Positions 28,911-38,802 of a stretch of DNA of 64,000 bases are shown piece after piece. A program made the translations under genes and the position numbers. This DNA comes from Streptomyces longhuiensis. GTDB taxonomy: Bacteria > Actinomycetota > Actinomycetes > Streptomycetales > Streptomycetaceae. Below the pieces are notes generated by a model, which was given only the letters and a program-made list of their open reading frames with translations, was not told where the DNA came from and ran no database searches. Numbering within the stretch: the first letter of the stretch is position 1; each line of letters opens with the position of its first letter. The stretch covers positions 5,410,001-5,474,000 of the forward strand of contig NZ_CP085173.1 in NCBI RefSeq assembly GCF_020616555.1. The letters are read 5' to 3'.

Positions 28911-29885
28911 GTGAGTACCCCCGACCTCCCCCTCGCCGAGAGCGGCGGCTGCGGCGACGGCTGCGGCTGCGGCGGAGCCGACGCCGACATGATGGAGTGC
29001 GGCCTCGACCCCGCCCTCTCCCAGCTCCTGGCCGACGCGGGCCTCGACCCCGTGGAGGTCGAGGACATCGCGCACATGGCCATCGCCGAGGACCTGGACG
29101 GCGGCGTGGACGTCACCACGGTCGCCACCATCCCCGAGGACGCCGTCGCCACGGCCGACTTCACCGCCCGCGAGGACGGCGTCGTGGCGGGTCTGCGCGT
29201 CGCCGAGGCCGTGCTCTCCGTGGTCTGCACGGACGAGTTCGAGGTCGAGCGGCACGCGGAGGACGGTGACCGGATCACCGCCGGGCAGAAGCTCCTCAGC
29301 GTCACCACCCGCACCCGCGACCTGCTGACCGCCGAGCGCAGCGCCCTCAACATCCTGTGCCGCCTGTCCGGCATCGCGACCGCCACGCGCGCGTGGGCGG
29401 ACGCGCTGGAGGGGACCACGGCGAACGTCCGCGACACCCGCAAGACGACGCCCGGCCTGCGCTCCCTGGAGAAGTTCGCCGTCCGGATGGGCGGCGGCGT
29501 CAACCACCGCATGTCGCTCTCCGACGCGGCTCTGGTCAAGGACAACCACGTGGTCGCCGCCGGCGGCGTCGCGCAGGCCTTCAAGGCCGTACGGGAGTCC
29601 TTCCCGGGCCTCGCCGTCGAGGTCGAGGTCGACACCCTGGACCAGCTGCGCGAGGTCGTGGAGGCGGGCGCAGACCTGATCCTCCTGGACAACTTCACGC
29701 CGGCCGAGACCCAGGAGGCCGTCGCGATCGTGGGCGGCCGCGCCCTCCTGGAGTCCTCGGGCCGGCTGACCCTGGCGAACGCGCGCGAGTACGCCGCGAC
29801 GGGCGTCGACTTCCTCGCGGTGGGCGCGCTGACCCACTCGTCGCCGATCCTGGACATCGGCCTCGACCTGCGCGCGGCGGAGTAG
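28911..29885 (+). CDS. nadC: Nicotinate-nucleotide pyrophosphorylase (quinolinate phosphoribosyltransferase)
   Basis: NadC converts quinolinate and PRPP to nicotinate mononucleotide. Core motifs are DIAHMAIAEDLDGGVDVTT, LNILCRLSGIATATRAW, DTRKTTPGLRSLEKFAV and KDNHVVAAGG. GTG 28911 is preferred because AGGAG lies 12 bases upstream, whereas GTG 28902 is too close to it. The enzyme carries an N-terminal extension of about 30 residues rich in glycine and cysteine (GGCGDGCGCGGADADMMECG) that is absent from the minimal enzyme and could bind a metal. It begins five bases after nadB and ends five bases before coaX. Confidence 0.94.
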   Translation: MSTPDLPLAESGGCGDGCGCGGADADMMECGLDPALSQLLADAGLDPVEVEDIAHMAIAEDLDGGVDVTTVATIPEDAVATADFTAREDGVVAGLRVAEAVLSVVCTDEFEVERHAEDGDRITAGQKLLSVTTRTRDLLTAERSALNILCRLSGIATATRAWADALEGTTANVRDTRKTTPGLRSLEKFAVRMGGGVNHRMSLSDAALVKDNHVVAAGGVAQAFKAVRESFPGLAVEVEVDTLDQLREVVEAGADLILLDNFTPAETQEAVAIVGGRALLESSGRLTLANAREYAATGVDFLAVGALTHSSPILDIGLDLRAAE

Positions 29886-29890
29886 TCGCC

Positions 29891-30688
29891 ATGCTGCTCA
29901 CCATCGACGTAGGCAACACGCACACCGTCCTCGGCCTGTTCGACGGGGAGGAGATCGTCGAGCACTGGCGCATCTCCACCGACGCCCGCCGTACCGCCGA
30001 CGAGCTCGCCGTGCTCCTCCAGGGCCTGATGGGCATGCACCCGCTGCTCGGCGACGAACTCGGCGACGGCATCGACGGCATCGCGATCTGCTCGACCGTC
30101 CCCTCGGTCCTGCACGAGCTGCGCGAGGTCACCCGGCGCTACTACGGGGACGTGCCCGCCGTCCTCGTGGAGCCCGGCATCAAGACCGGTGTCCCGATCC
30201 TCATGGACAACCCCAAGGAGGTCGGCGCCGACCGCATCATCAACGCGGTCGCGGCGGTCGAGCTCTACGGGGGGCCCGCCATCGTCGTCGACTTCGGCAC
30301 GGCGACCACCTTCGACGCGGTCTCCGCGCGCGGGGAGTACGCCGGCGGCGTCATCGCCCCCGGCATCGAGATCTCCGTGGAGGCCCTGGGCGTCAGGGGC
30401 GCCCAGCTCCGCAAGATCGAGATCGCCCGCCCGCGCAGCGTCATCGGCAAGAACACCGTCGAGGCCATGCAGTCCGGCATCCTGTACGGCTTCGCGGGCC
30501 AGGTCGACGGCGTGGTGACCCGTATGGCGCGCGAGCTCGCCGACGACCCGGACGACGTGACCGTCATCGCCACGGGTGGCCTGGCGCCCATGGTGCTCGG
30601 CGAGGCCGCGGTGATCGACGAGCACGAGCCGTGGCTGACGCTGATCGGCCTGCGGCTGGTCTACGAGCGGAACGTCTCCCGCTCCTGA
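29891..30688 (+). CDS. coaX: Type III pantothenate kinase
   Basis: CoaX phosphorylates pantothenate, the first step from pantothenate to CoA, and is not inhibited by CoA as CoaA is. ASKHA-fold phosphate loops are visible: LTIDVGNTHTVLGLFDG at the N-terminus, GADRIINAVAAVELYG, VVDFGTATTFDAVSARGEYAGGVIAPGI, and TGGLAPMVL. The protein has 265 residues. It is the last gene of the operon DUF2520-panC-nadB-nadC-coaX, joining CoA and NAD precursor synthesis on one message. Confidence 0.94.
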   Translation: MLLTIDVGNTHTVLGLFDGEEIVEHWRISTDARRTADELAVLLQGLMGMHPLLGDELGDGIDGIAICSTVPSVLHELREVTRRYYGDVPAVLVEPGIKTGVPILMDNPKEVGADRIINAVAAVELYGGPAIVVDFGTATTFDAVSARGEYAGGVIAPGIEISVEALGVRGAQLRKIEIARPRSVIGKNTVEAMQSGILYGFAGQVDGVVTRMARELADDPDDVTVIATGGLAPMVLGEAAVIDEHEPWLTLIGLRLVYERNVSRS

Positions 30689-30690
30689 CG

Positions 30691-30770
30691 CCCCTTCGGC
30701 AGCACGCCCTTTCGACGGCCGGCATTTTCGGCGGCTGACTTTCCGGCAGCCTGCCTTTTCGGCGGCGCCT
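30691..30770. repeat. Five degenerate 16-bp tandem units
   Basis: Units of 16 bases starting at 30691, 30707, 30723, 30739 and 30755 share the pattern CNTTTCGGCGGC with substitutions. They occupy the spacer between coaX and the surface-protein gene and are not coding in any supported frame. Confidence 0.6.
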
Positions 30771-30777
30771 CAACTGC

Positions 30778-30817
30778 CCCTTCGCGCACGGACTTTCGAC
30801 AAGGCGTGCGCGAAGGG
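30778..30817 (+). terminator. Hairpin after coaX
   Basis: A perfect 12-bp stem (30778-30789 with 30806-30817) encloses a 16-base loop. It may end the coaX operon or form part of the leader of the next gene. Confidence 0.45.
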
Positions 30818-30870
30818 TGCAACCGTTCGTACGCTTCGCTCGTCTCCGCAGAGACGGGGCACGAGTCGGC

Positions 30871-32502
30871 ATGCGAGGGACGTGGGGCGAAATGTGGCGT
30901 AAGGGCAGACAGTTGGCGACTGCGACGGCGGCGATCGCGCTGACCGGGGTCGGTCTCGCGAGCGCCACGGCCCGGGCCGCCGACGGCCCCACACAGTCCT
31001 ACGCGGTCATCAACGCGCCCGCGCAGATAGCCGTCCCGGCGACGGGCACGGCCATCGCGCCCGACGCGGGCTACAGCTTCGCCGACGACGGCGTGGACGG
31101 CCTCCCGCTGCCGGAGAACGCCAAGTTCGTGATCGACGCGAGCGGCCTCAAGGGCGTCGCCACGATCAAGGCAAAGAACGACCAGTGCACGACGGACGGC
31201 GCCGTCGTCACCTGCCTGGACAACGGCAATCTGCACGGCCCGTTCGAGCCCTTCACGCTCAGCGCGGTCGCCGGCGCGAAGCCCGGCGACACCGGGACGT
31301 TGCGCTACGAGGTCACGGCGGACAAGGCGACCCCCGCCACCGAGACCTCCAAGGTCGTCATCGGCTCCCCGAAGATCCAGGTCGCCGCACTGCCCGCCCG
31401 GTCCGGCCTGACGCCCGGCCAGTCCGTCGACTACCCCGTGGTCCTGCGCAACACGGGCGACCTGCCCACCGAACAGATCACCGTCCGCCTCACGGGCAGC
31501 CCGGGGGTCACGTTCGCCGGGAAGCACAGCAACTGCCTCTACCTGCCGGGCGACTTCGGCAGGGACGACGCCGACGTGACCTGCGTCTTCAAGACGGCGA
31601 TCGCCCCGGGTGACACGGTTGGATTCTCCGACCCGCTCGGAGGGTCCCTCGGCAAGGACGCCTTCCACACCTGGACCGACATCACCGCCGAGGCCCTCCC
31701 GGCCTCCTCCGGTACGGACACCGGTGGCACCCCCGGCAAGGGCGCGGCGCTCACCCTGACCCCCGCCACGGGCAAGGACTTCGCCGACAGCCACCGGGTG
31801 ACGTACGACGCCGACAACGCCGCCGACTTCCTCGCGGTCGGCGCCGTCCTCACGCCCGGCAAGAAGGGCTCCACCCACCCGCTCGCCTTCGGCCTGCGCA
31901 ACGCGGGCCCCGCCGTGGTCGCCCACCCCGACGGCAAGCCCGTGGCCTACGCCGAGGTGACGCTCCCCGAGGGCGTCGTCGCCAAGAGCGTGCGCGTCGA
32001 CGAGGAGCCCGACGACCAGGCGAGCGGCGACTGCTACACGTACACCGGAGGCAAGACCTCGCCCTTCGAGCCGGGCCACCGCCGCTACCTCTGCCCGGAC
32101 ACCGTCGCCGAGGAGAGCGGCGACGGCCAGATGTACCGCTTCCAGGTCGGCTACGAGAAGGACCTCGCCGCCGGCGCCGCCCGCGGCACGGTCACCGTGC
32201 GCCCCGGCGACGGGATCGTCCTGAACGACCCGGACGAGTCGAACGACGAGGCGGCGATCACCGTCGGCGACGCGTCCCCCTCCCCGTCGCCGTCCCCGTC
32301 GGCCTCGGGCGGCACCGCGACCCCCTCGCCCTCCGCTTCCGCCACGTCCTCCGTGACGTCGGGCGGCTCGGGGACGTCGGGCACGGCCGGGTCCATGGCG
32401 GCGACCGGTGCGGGGTTCCTGCCGTGGGTGGCCGCGGCGGCCGCTGCCGCGCTCGGCGTGGGCGCGATCGTGTTCGCCATGTCGCGCCGCCGGGCGGAGT
32501 GA
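30871..32502 (+). CDS. Secreted, probably sortase-anchored surface protein
   Basis: An N-terminal signal peptide (MWRKGRQLATATAAIALTG and on, cleaved after ATARA) leads to about 400 residues of beta-rich sequence with regularly spaced cysteines. Two segments look like CARDB/DUF11-type Ig-like repeats (SVDYPVVLRNTGDLPTEQITV). A Ser/Pro/Thr linker (PSPSPSPSASGG) follows. The end is AATGAG, a 20-residue hydrophobic helix, then RRR. This resembles a class E sortase signal, normally LAxTG, here with Met in the first position. The start could be ATG 30871 or ATG 30892. Its role is unknown; it is probably cell-wall linked. Confidence 0.8.
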   Translation: MRGTWGEMWRKGRQLATATAAIALTGVGLASATARAADGPTQSYAVINAPAQIAVPATGTAIAPDAGYSFADDGVDGLPLPENAKFVIDASGLKGVATIKAKNDQCTTDGAVVTCLDNGNLHGPFEPFTLSAVAGAKPGDTGTLRYEVTADKATPATETSKVVIGSPKIQVAALPARSGLTPGQSVDYPVVLRNTGDLPTEQITVRLTGSPGVTFAGKHSNCLYLPGDFGRDDADVTCVFKTAIAPGDTVGFSDPLGGSLGKDAFHTWTDITAEALPASSGTDTGGTPGKGAALTLTPATGKDFADSHRVTYDADNAADFLAVGAVLTPGKKGSTHPLAFGLRNAGPAVVAHPDGKPVAYAEVTLPEGVVAKSVRVDEEPDDQASGDCYTYTGGKTSPFEPGHRRYLCPDTVAEESGDGQMYRFQVGYEKDLAAGAARGTVTVRPGDGIVLNDPDESNDEAAITVGDASPSPSPSPSASGGTATPSPSASATSSVTSGGSGTSGTAGSMAATGAGFLPWVAAAAAAALGVGAIVFAMSRRRAE

Positions 32503-32632
32503 CCTGGCCGGAGTGCCCCGGGGGCGAATGACCCGGGGCGAGTGACTCGGGCCGAGTGACCCGAGTGGGCGGTCCGGCGGTGAAGCCACGCCGGAAATTG
32601 ACGGTTAAGCCGATTTTGTCCGCTGTGCTGCG

Positions 32633-32638
32633 TATCGT
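32633..32638 (+). promoter_or_regulatory. -10 hexamer TATCGT
   Basis: TATCGT lies six bases before ATG 32645, with no ribosome site between. Confidence 0.5.
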
Positions 32639-32644
32639 CGGCCC

Positions 32645-33286
32645 ATGCCCACGCCCTACGGAAACCGCGGCGGCATGGCGTTCGGCGCTGAAGAGCTGCG
32701 TGTGCTCCGACGCGCCCTCGCCCTTGCCCTTCACCCGAGTCCCGTCACCGCCGAGGACATCCAGGACTGCCTCCGGCTCGCCGAATCGGTCGACGAGGCA
32801 GCCGACGAAGGCGCCCGTATCCGCGCCTTCCTGCTGGCCGACCTCGCTCGCTACCGGGCCGCCCTGCCCGGCACCGCCACCGGCTATCTGGAACTGCTCG
32901 ACGCGGCGCTGGCGGCGGGCCACCAGCCCGGCGCCGACGACCTCGCCGCCCTGCGCGCCCTGCGCGCCAACCCCTCCGCCGCCACCCTCCTCGAACGCTG
33001 CCGCACGCTCGCCGAGCGCGACGTGCGGGCCAGACTCGAGGGCTGGGCACCGGCACCGGCGCGCGCGGAAACGCGCGTCGCACAGCCCCGTGTCCCGGCC
33101 TCCCGTACCCGGCTGCTCGCCCTGCCCGGGGGCCTCGCCGCCACCGGGAAGCCGGCGGCCAACCCCCGGCCCCCGGGGAACCCCCCGGCCCCGCCGCGCC
33201 CCATGCCCACCCCGGCCGAGGTCTTCCCGCCCAAGCGCCGCCCCGCGCCCCCTGCGGCCCCGCCGCAGGAGCTCGCCGTCGGATAG
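32645..33286 (+). CDS. Conserved helical protein with Pro-rich tail, unknown function
   Basis: This 213-residue soluble protein has a first half that is helical and acidic (ELRVLRRALALALHPSPVTAEDIQDCLRLAESVDEAADEGARI) and a last 80 residues that are Pro/Ala/Arg-rich and probably disordered. No known domain is recognised. The ATG follows a -10 hexamer by six bases and lacks a ribosome site. It is followed 13 bases later by the small membrane protein gene at 33300. I recall streptomycete orthologues in the same position but no function. Confidence 0.65.
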   Translation: MPTPYGNRGGMAFGAEELRVLRRALALALHPSPVTAEDIQDCLRLAESVDEAADEGARIRAFLLADLARYRAALPGTATGYLELLDAALAAGHQPGADDLAALRALRANPSAATLLERCRTLAERDVRARLEGWAPAPARAETRVAQPRVPASRTRLLALPGGLAATGKPAANPRPPGNPPAPPRPMPTPAEVFPPKRRPAPPAAPPQELAVG

Positions 33287-33287
33287 C

Positions 33288-33293
33288 TACTCT
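33288..33293 (+). promoter_or_regulatory. -10 hexamer TACTCT
   Basis: TACTCT lies six bases before ATG 33300. The intervening GGGGGC is too close to act as a ribosome site. Confidence 0.45.
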
Positions 33294-33299
33294 GGGGGC

Positions 33300-33482
33300 A
33301 TGGACTACGTCTCCGCGCTGGTGCCCCCCGTAGTGATGGCCGTCTTCTTCATCGGTCTCATCGTGACGATCGTGAAGTCCCAGGGCGGCGACAAGAAGGC
33401 CAAGGAGGACGCGGCCGTCGACGCGGCGATCGCCCGCGCCGAGGCGGCCCGCCAGGCGGGCCCGCTGCCGAGCGACATCTGA
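33300..33482 (+). CDS. Small single-pass membrane protein
   Basis: This 60-residue protein has a short outside N-terminus (MDYVSALVP), one membrane helix (PVVMAVFFIGLIVTIV), and a charged helical cytoplasmic tail (KKAKEDAAVDAAIARAEAARQAG). Length, coding bias and a perfect terminator right after the stop all support it as a gene. The topology resembles small regulators that tether or modulate larger complexes, but nothing more can be said. Confidence 0.7.
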   Translation: MDYVSALVPPVVMAVFFIGLIVTIVKSQGGDKKAKEDAAVDAAIARAEAARQAGPLPSDI

Positions 33483-33483
33483 G

Positions 33484-33510
33484 AAGGGCGCCCCACCGGG
33501 CGCCCTTTTT
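33484..33510 (+). terminator. Rho-independent terminator
   Basis: A perfect 10-bp GC stem (33484-33493 with 33498-33507) with loop CACC is followed by TTTTT. It directly follows the stop of the small membrane protein gene. Confidence 0.85.
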
Positions 33511-33565
33511 GTCGTTATCAGGCGCCGTTCGCCACGTCCGGCGCCCTATTGCCGACTTCTGCCAC

Positions 33566-33571
33566 TAGTGT
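33566..33571 (+). promoter_or_regulatory. -10 hexamer TAGTGT
   Basis: TAGTGT lies seven bases before GTG 33579, giving a leaderless start for the BlaI-like gene. Confidence 0.5.
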
Positions 33572-33578
33572 GCTGCTC

Positions 33579-34097
33579 GTGCCGCGCCCATTGGGAGAAC
33601 TCGAAGACGCAGTGATGACACGGGTGTGGAAGTGGAACCGCCCCGTGACGGTTCGCGAAGTCCTGGAAGACCTCCAGCAGGAACGGTCCATCGCCTACAC
33701 CACGGTCATGACCGTTTTGGACAATCTCCACCAGAAGGGCTGGGTGCGCCGCGAAGCGGAAGGCCGGGCCTATCGATATGAGGCCGTCTCCACTCGCGCC
33801 GCCTACTCCGCCGCGCTGATGAACGACGCATGGTCCCAGAGCGACAACCCGGCGGCGGCTCTCGTCGCCTTCTTCGGCATGATGTCGCCGGAACAACGCG
33901 AAGCGCTGAGCGATGCCGTGCGCATGGTGCAGGGACCTCAGGCGCAGACCCTCACGACTCAAGAGCCGGAAGGCTCTGAAGCCCCCGAGGGGCGTGAAGA
34001 GCCACAGGACTCCGAACAGCCTTCAGCGACTGAAGCATCGGAAGGGTCCGAGGAACCTGAAGGACCCGGGGAGCCGGCAACGGACGACGGGCGATAG
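33579..34097 (+). CDS. BlaI/MecI/CopY-family winged-helix repressor
   Basis: The first 80 residues are a BlaI-type winged helix (PLGELEDAVMTRVWKWNRPVTVREVLEDL, then YTTVMTVLDNLHQKGWVRREAEGRAYRYEA). A dimerisation segment follows (AALMNDAWSQSDNPAAALVAFFGMMSPEQREALSDAVRMV). The last 45 residues are Glu/Pro-rich and low-complexity. The GTG start at 33579 is seven bases after a -10 hexamer; the longer frame from 33549 would cross that promoter. No BlaR-type sensor protease is adjacent, so what inactivates it is unknown. Its TAG stop overlaps the promoter of argA. Confidence 0.87.
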   Translation: MPRPLGELEDAVMTRVWKWNRPVTVREVLEDLQQERSIAYTTVMTVLDNLHQKGWVRREAEGRAYRYEAVSTRAAYSAALMNDAWSQSDNPAAALVAFFGMMSPEQREALSDAVRMVQGPQAQTLTTQEPEGSEAPEGREEPQDSEQPSATEASEGSEEPEGPGEPATDDGR

Positions 34098-34100
34098 CGT
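34095..34100 (+). promoter_or_regulatory. -10 hexamer TAGCGT
   Basis: TAGCGT lies six bases before ATG 34107 and includes the TAG stop codon of the BlaI-like gene. Confidence 0.5.
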
Positions 34101-34106
34101 CCGCTC

Positions 34107-34649
34107 ATGCCAGCACAGCTCCCCGAAGTCACCGCAAAAGCAGTCACCGTGCGCAGGGCGAGGACGGCCGATGTGCCGGCCGTGCGCCGACTCCTCGACG
34201 CGTACAGCCGCGAGGGGATCCTGCTCGACAAAGCCACCGTGACGCTTTACGAGGACATCCAGGAGTTCTGGGTCGCGGAACGCGACGACAACGCGGAGGT
34301 CGTCGGCTGCGGCGCCCTGCATGTGATGTGGGAAGACCTCGCGGAAGTCCGCACCCTCGCCGTGAATCCGGTGGTCAGGGGCGCGGGTGTCGGTCATCAA
34401 CTGCTCCAGAAGTTGCTGCAGACCGCGCGCTGGATCGGTGTTCGCCGGGTTTTCTGTCTGACCTTCGAAGTGGAGTTCTTCGCGAACCACGGCTTCGTGG
34501 AGATCGGAGAGGCACCCGTCGATACCATCGACACCGATGTCTACAGCGAGCTCTTGCGTTCCTATGACGAGGGTGTCGCGGAGTTCCTCGGTCTCGAACG
34601 AGTGAAACCGAACACCTTGGGCAACAGCCGGATGCTTCTGCATCTGTGA
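34107..34649 (+). CDS. argA: Short-type N-acetylglutamate synthase (GNAT)
   Basis: This 180-residue GNAT acetyltransferase resembles Mycobacterium tuberculosis Rv2747 throughout. It has VTVRRARTADVPAVRRLLDAY, EFWVAERD, VVGCGALHVMWEDLAEVRTLAV, the acetyl-CoA loop VRGAGVGHQLL, FEVEFFANHGF, and the distinctive end VKPNTLGNSRMLL. Such short enzymes make N-acetylglutamate for arginine synthesis without the amino-acid-kinase domain of classical ArgA. It appears to be transcribed from a leaderless promoter overlapping the preceding stop. Identification rests on remembered similarity to Rv2747. Confidence 0.88.
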   Translation: MPAQLPEVTAKAVTVRRARTADVPAVRRLLDAYSREGILLDKATVTLYEDIQEFWVAERDDNAEVVGCGALHVMWEDLAEVRTLAVNPVVRGAGVGHQLLQKLLQTARWIGVRRVFCLTFEVEFFANHGFVEIGEAPVDTIDTDVYSELLRSYDEGVAEFLGLERVKPNTLGNSRMLLHL

Positions 34650-34886
34650 TCGCCCCCCGGTATTCCTGAGCAGCACCCTGCCCAGGTGCCCTATGTCCGA
34701 AACGCGCATCTTTCCGGGCTTCTCGGGGTCCTTGGTCTCTCCCGGATCTCTCCCAGGGGTTTGTGTTTTTCCAGCAAAAGCGGTTTGCTTTCCGACGTAC
34801 TGCGTACTGCATATAACAAGGGGACGGCGAATCAACGACTGAGGTCGTGGGGTCCGGCCCTACAGATATCGATGAAAGGAAATCCG
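34650..34886 (+). promoter_or_regulatory. Upstream region of lsr2, with an AT-rich core
   Basis: Bases 34758-34795 and 34808-34820 are AT-rich islands (GGTTTGTGTTTTTCC, GCATATAACAAGG) in GC-rich surroundings. TATAAC at 34812-34817 is a candidate -10, and a GTACTGC pair is repeated directly beside it. AT-rich DNA is what Lsr2 itself binds, so autoregulation is plausible. Confidence 0.45.
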
Positions 34887-35225
34887 GTGGCACAGAAGGT
34901 TCAGGTCCTTCTTGTCGACGACCTCGACGGTGGCGAGGCGGACGAGACCGTGACGTTCGCGTTGGACGGCAAGACTTACGAGATCGACCTCACCACCGCC
35001 AACGCGGACAAGCTCCGTGGACTTCTTGAGCCGTACCTCAAGGGCGGTCGTCGTACCGGAGGCCGTTCCGCCGGCGGACGCGGCAAGGCGCGCGCCGCGG
35101 TGGCCGGTGGCAGCCAGGACACGGCGCAGATCCGTGCCTGGGCCAAGGAGAACGGTTACGAGGTCAACGACCGCGGCCGTGTCCCCGCGTCCATCCGTGA
35201 GGCCTACGAGAAGGCCAACGGCTGA
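34887..35225 (+). CDS. lsr2: Lsr2 nucleoid-associated xenogeneic silencer
   Basis: Lsr2 coats AT-rich, often horizontally acquired, DNA. Its N-terminal oligomerisation domain reads AQKVQVLLVDDLDGGEADETVTFALDGKTYEIDL. After a basic Gly/Arg linker, the DNA-binding domain contains IRAWAKENGYEVNDRGRVPASIREAYEKA with the RGR AT-hook-like loop. The GTG start at 34887 follows GAAAGGAAATCC and gives 112 residues, the standard size; the upstream ATG at 34872 lies within the ribosome site. Its 3' end overlaps the convergent gene by 22 bases. Confidence 0.95.
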   Translation: MAQKVQVLLVDDLDGGEADETVTFALDGKTYEIDLTTANADKLRGLLEPYLKGGRRTGGRSAGGRGKARAAVAGGSQDTAQIRAWAKENGYEVNDRGRVPASIREAYEKANG

Positions 35226-35779
35226 GCGCAGGCACGTCGCAACCGGATCCGGTGGCACTGAGTCGCCGCCGTTTCCACCAGCCGTACGAGACCGGGGGCG
35301 CCCCCACCGCCCCCTACGGCCGACAGCGCCGTCAGAGCCGGAAGTGTCGGCTCGACGTCGCATCCGGGCACGGGGGGCCGCACCCAGACAGCGGCCTCCT
35401 GGGGGTCCGGCACTCCCGGGGGCGCGGGCGCGTCGATCCGACCGCCCGCACCGACCACGGTGAGATCGAGGGGCAGCGCCCCCCACTCCAGCCAGTCGAG
35501 CAGCCCCGGCAGCTCCTCCGCGCTGCCCGCGGCCACCAGCAGGCGCATCGTCTCCCCTTGCAGGGCCACCGGACACCCGGGGTCCAGCCGCCGCAGCACG
35601 GCACGTCCCGCCTCCGCGGGCAGCTCCAGTACGTCGAAGCGCAGCCCCGTCAGCAGCTGAAGGCCCTCGGGGCCCCGCGCGGTGGCCCAGCCGAGCGCGT
35701 TCTCGTACCACTCCCGCACCGGGTCGCCCGCGTCGAGCGGCCGACGGGGCAGGGGCACGGTGGGCACGATGGAGACCAT
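35204..35779 (-). CDS. Conserved protein between lsr2 and clpC (SCO3374-like), unknown function
   Basis: This 191-residue protein is acidic and Pro/Gly-rich. It contains WYENALGWATARGPEGLQLLTGLRFDVLELPAEAG, a segment reminiscent of the N-terminus of primase-polymerase-like proteins, and LLVAAGSAEELPGLLDWLEWG. I cannot assign a catalytic motif. The position between lsr2 and clpC matches the streptomycete protein I know as SCO3374. ATG 35779 is chosen as the start; the frame upstream to 36058 is low-quality. It is convergent with lsr2, sharing 22 bases. Confidence 0.65.
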   Translation of the reverse strand: MVSIVPTVPLPRRPLDAGDPVREWYENALGWATARGPEGLQLLTGLRFDVLELPAEAGRAVLRRLDPGCPVALQGETMRLLVAAGSAEELPGLLDWLEWGALPLDLTVVGAGGRIDAPAPPGVPDPQEAAVWVRPPVPGCDVEPTLPALTALSAVGGGGGAPGLVRLVETAATQCHRIRLRRACAQPLAFS

Positions 35780-36211
35780 GTCCGGAGCAACCGCCGGGAA
35801 CCCTCTCGGGTTACGCAGCGTTGTCGAATGAGTGCACAGAGTGTCTCGAATGGGGGCGTGCGGAGGTGTTCGGCGGCGCAAGGGTGTTCGCCCGTAGCGG
35901 AGGGAACCGGGGTGCGCCGCATGGACCGTCACTCCTGGCGGGTAAGACATCCCTAGTGAGGAGGGGCGACACGTGGGTTCTGGCCGCCTTGCGTTCGCCA
36001 TCGGCGTACTGATGGTGGGGGTAACTGCCTGGCCTGCGGGAACATCGTCTCGCACCATCGGTGTTGGAGCAGTTGTCGGCGTTCGGGTCAGGAGGCCATC
36101 GACGGGTGTCGGCAGTTGGAATGAGCGGTCCCCGCTTGCGGGACTAAGCTGCGGAAGGACAGGGAGGGGAGCGTCCCCTTACTGCCTGACCGCTCTGAGG
36201 AGCGATTAACG
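35780..36211 (+). promoter_or_regulatory. clpC upstream region with two ClgR-type sites
   Basis: This 432-bp stretch holds no supported gene. The ClgR operator pattern GTTCGC-N5-GCG occurs exactly twice: 35886-35899 (spacer CCGTA) and 35993-36006 (spacer CATCG). TAAGCT at 36145-36150 is a candidate -10. GAGGAG precedes the clpC ATG. ClgR is known to activate clpC1 in Streptomyces through this motif; the match here is by eye. Confidence 0.65.
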
Positions 36212-38737
<2,526 letters not shown>

Positions 38738-38759
38738 CCCTTCGGGGATGCGCTGAGTG

Positions 38760-38801
38760 AAAGGGGCTGCCCCAGGACTTCGGTCCTGGGGCAGCCCCTT
38801 T
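38760..38801. terminator. Perfect 19-bp terminator after clpC
   Basis: Arms 38760-38778 and 38783-38801 pair perfectly around a stable TTCG tetraloop, with A and T runs at the ends. It can work on both strands and now marks the broken end of the NACHT-type remnant on the minus strand. Confidence 0.9.
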
Positions 38802-38802
38802 G

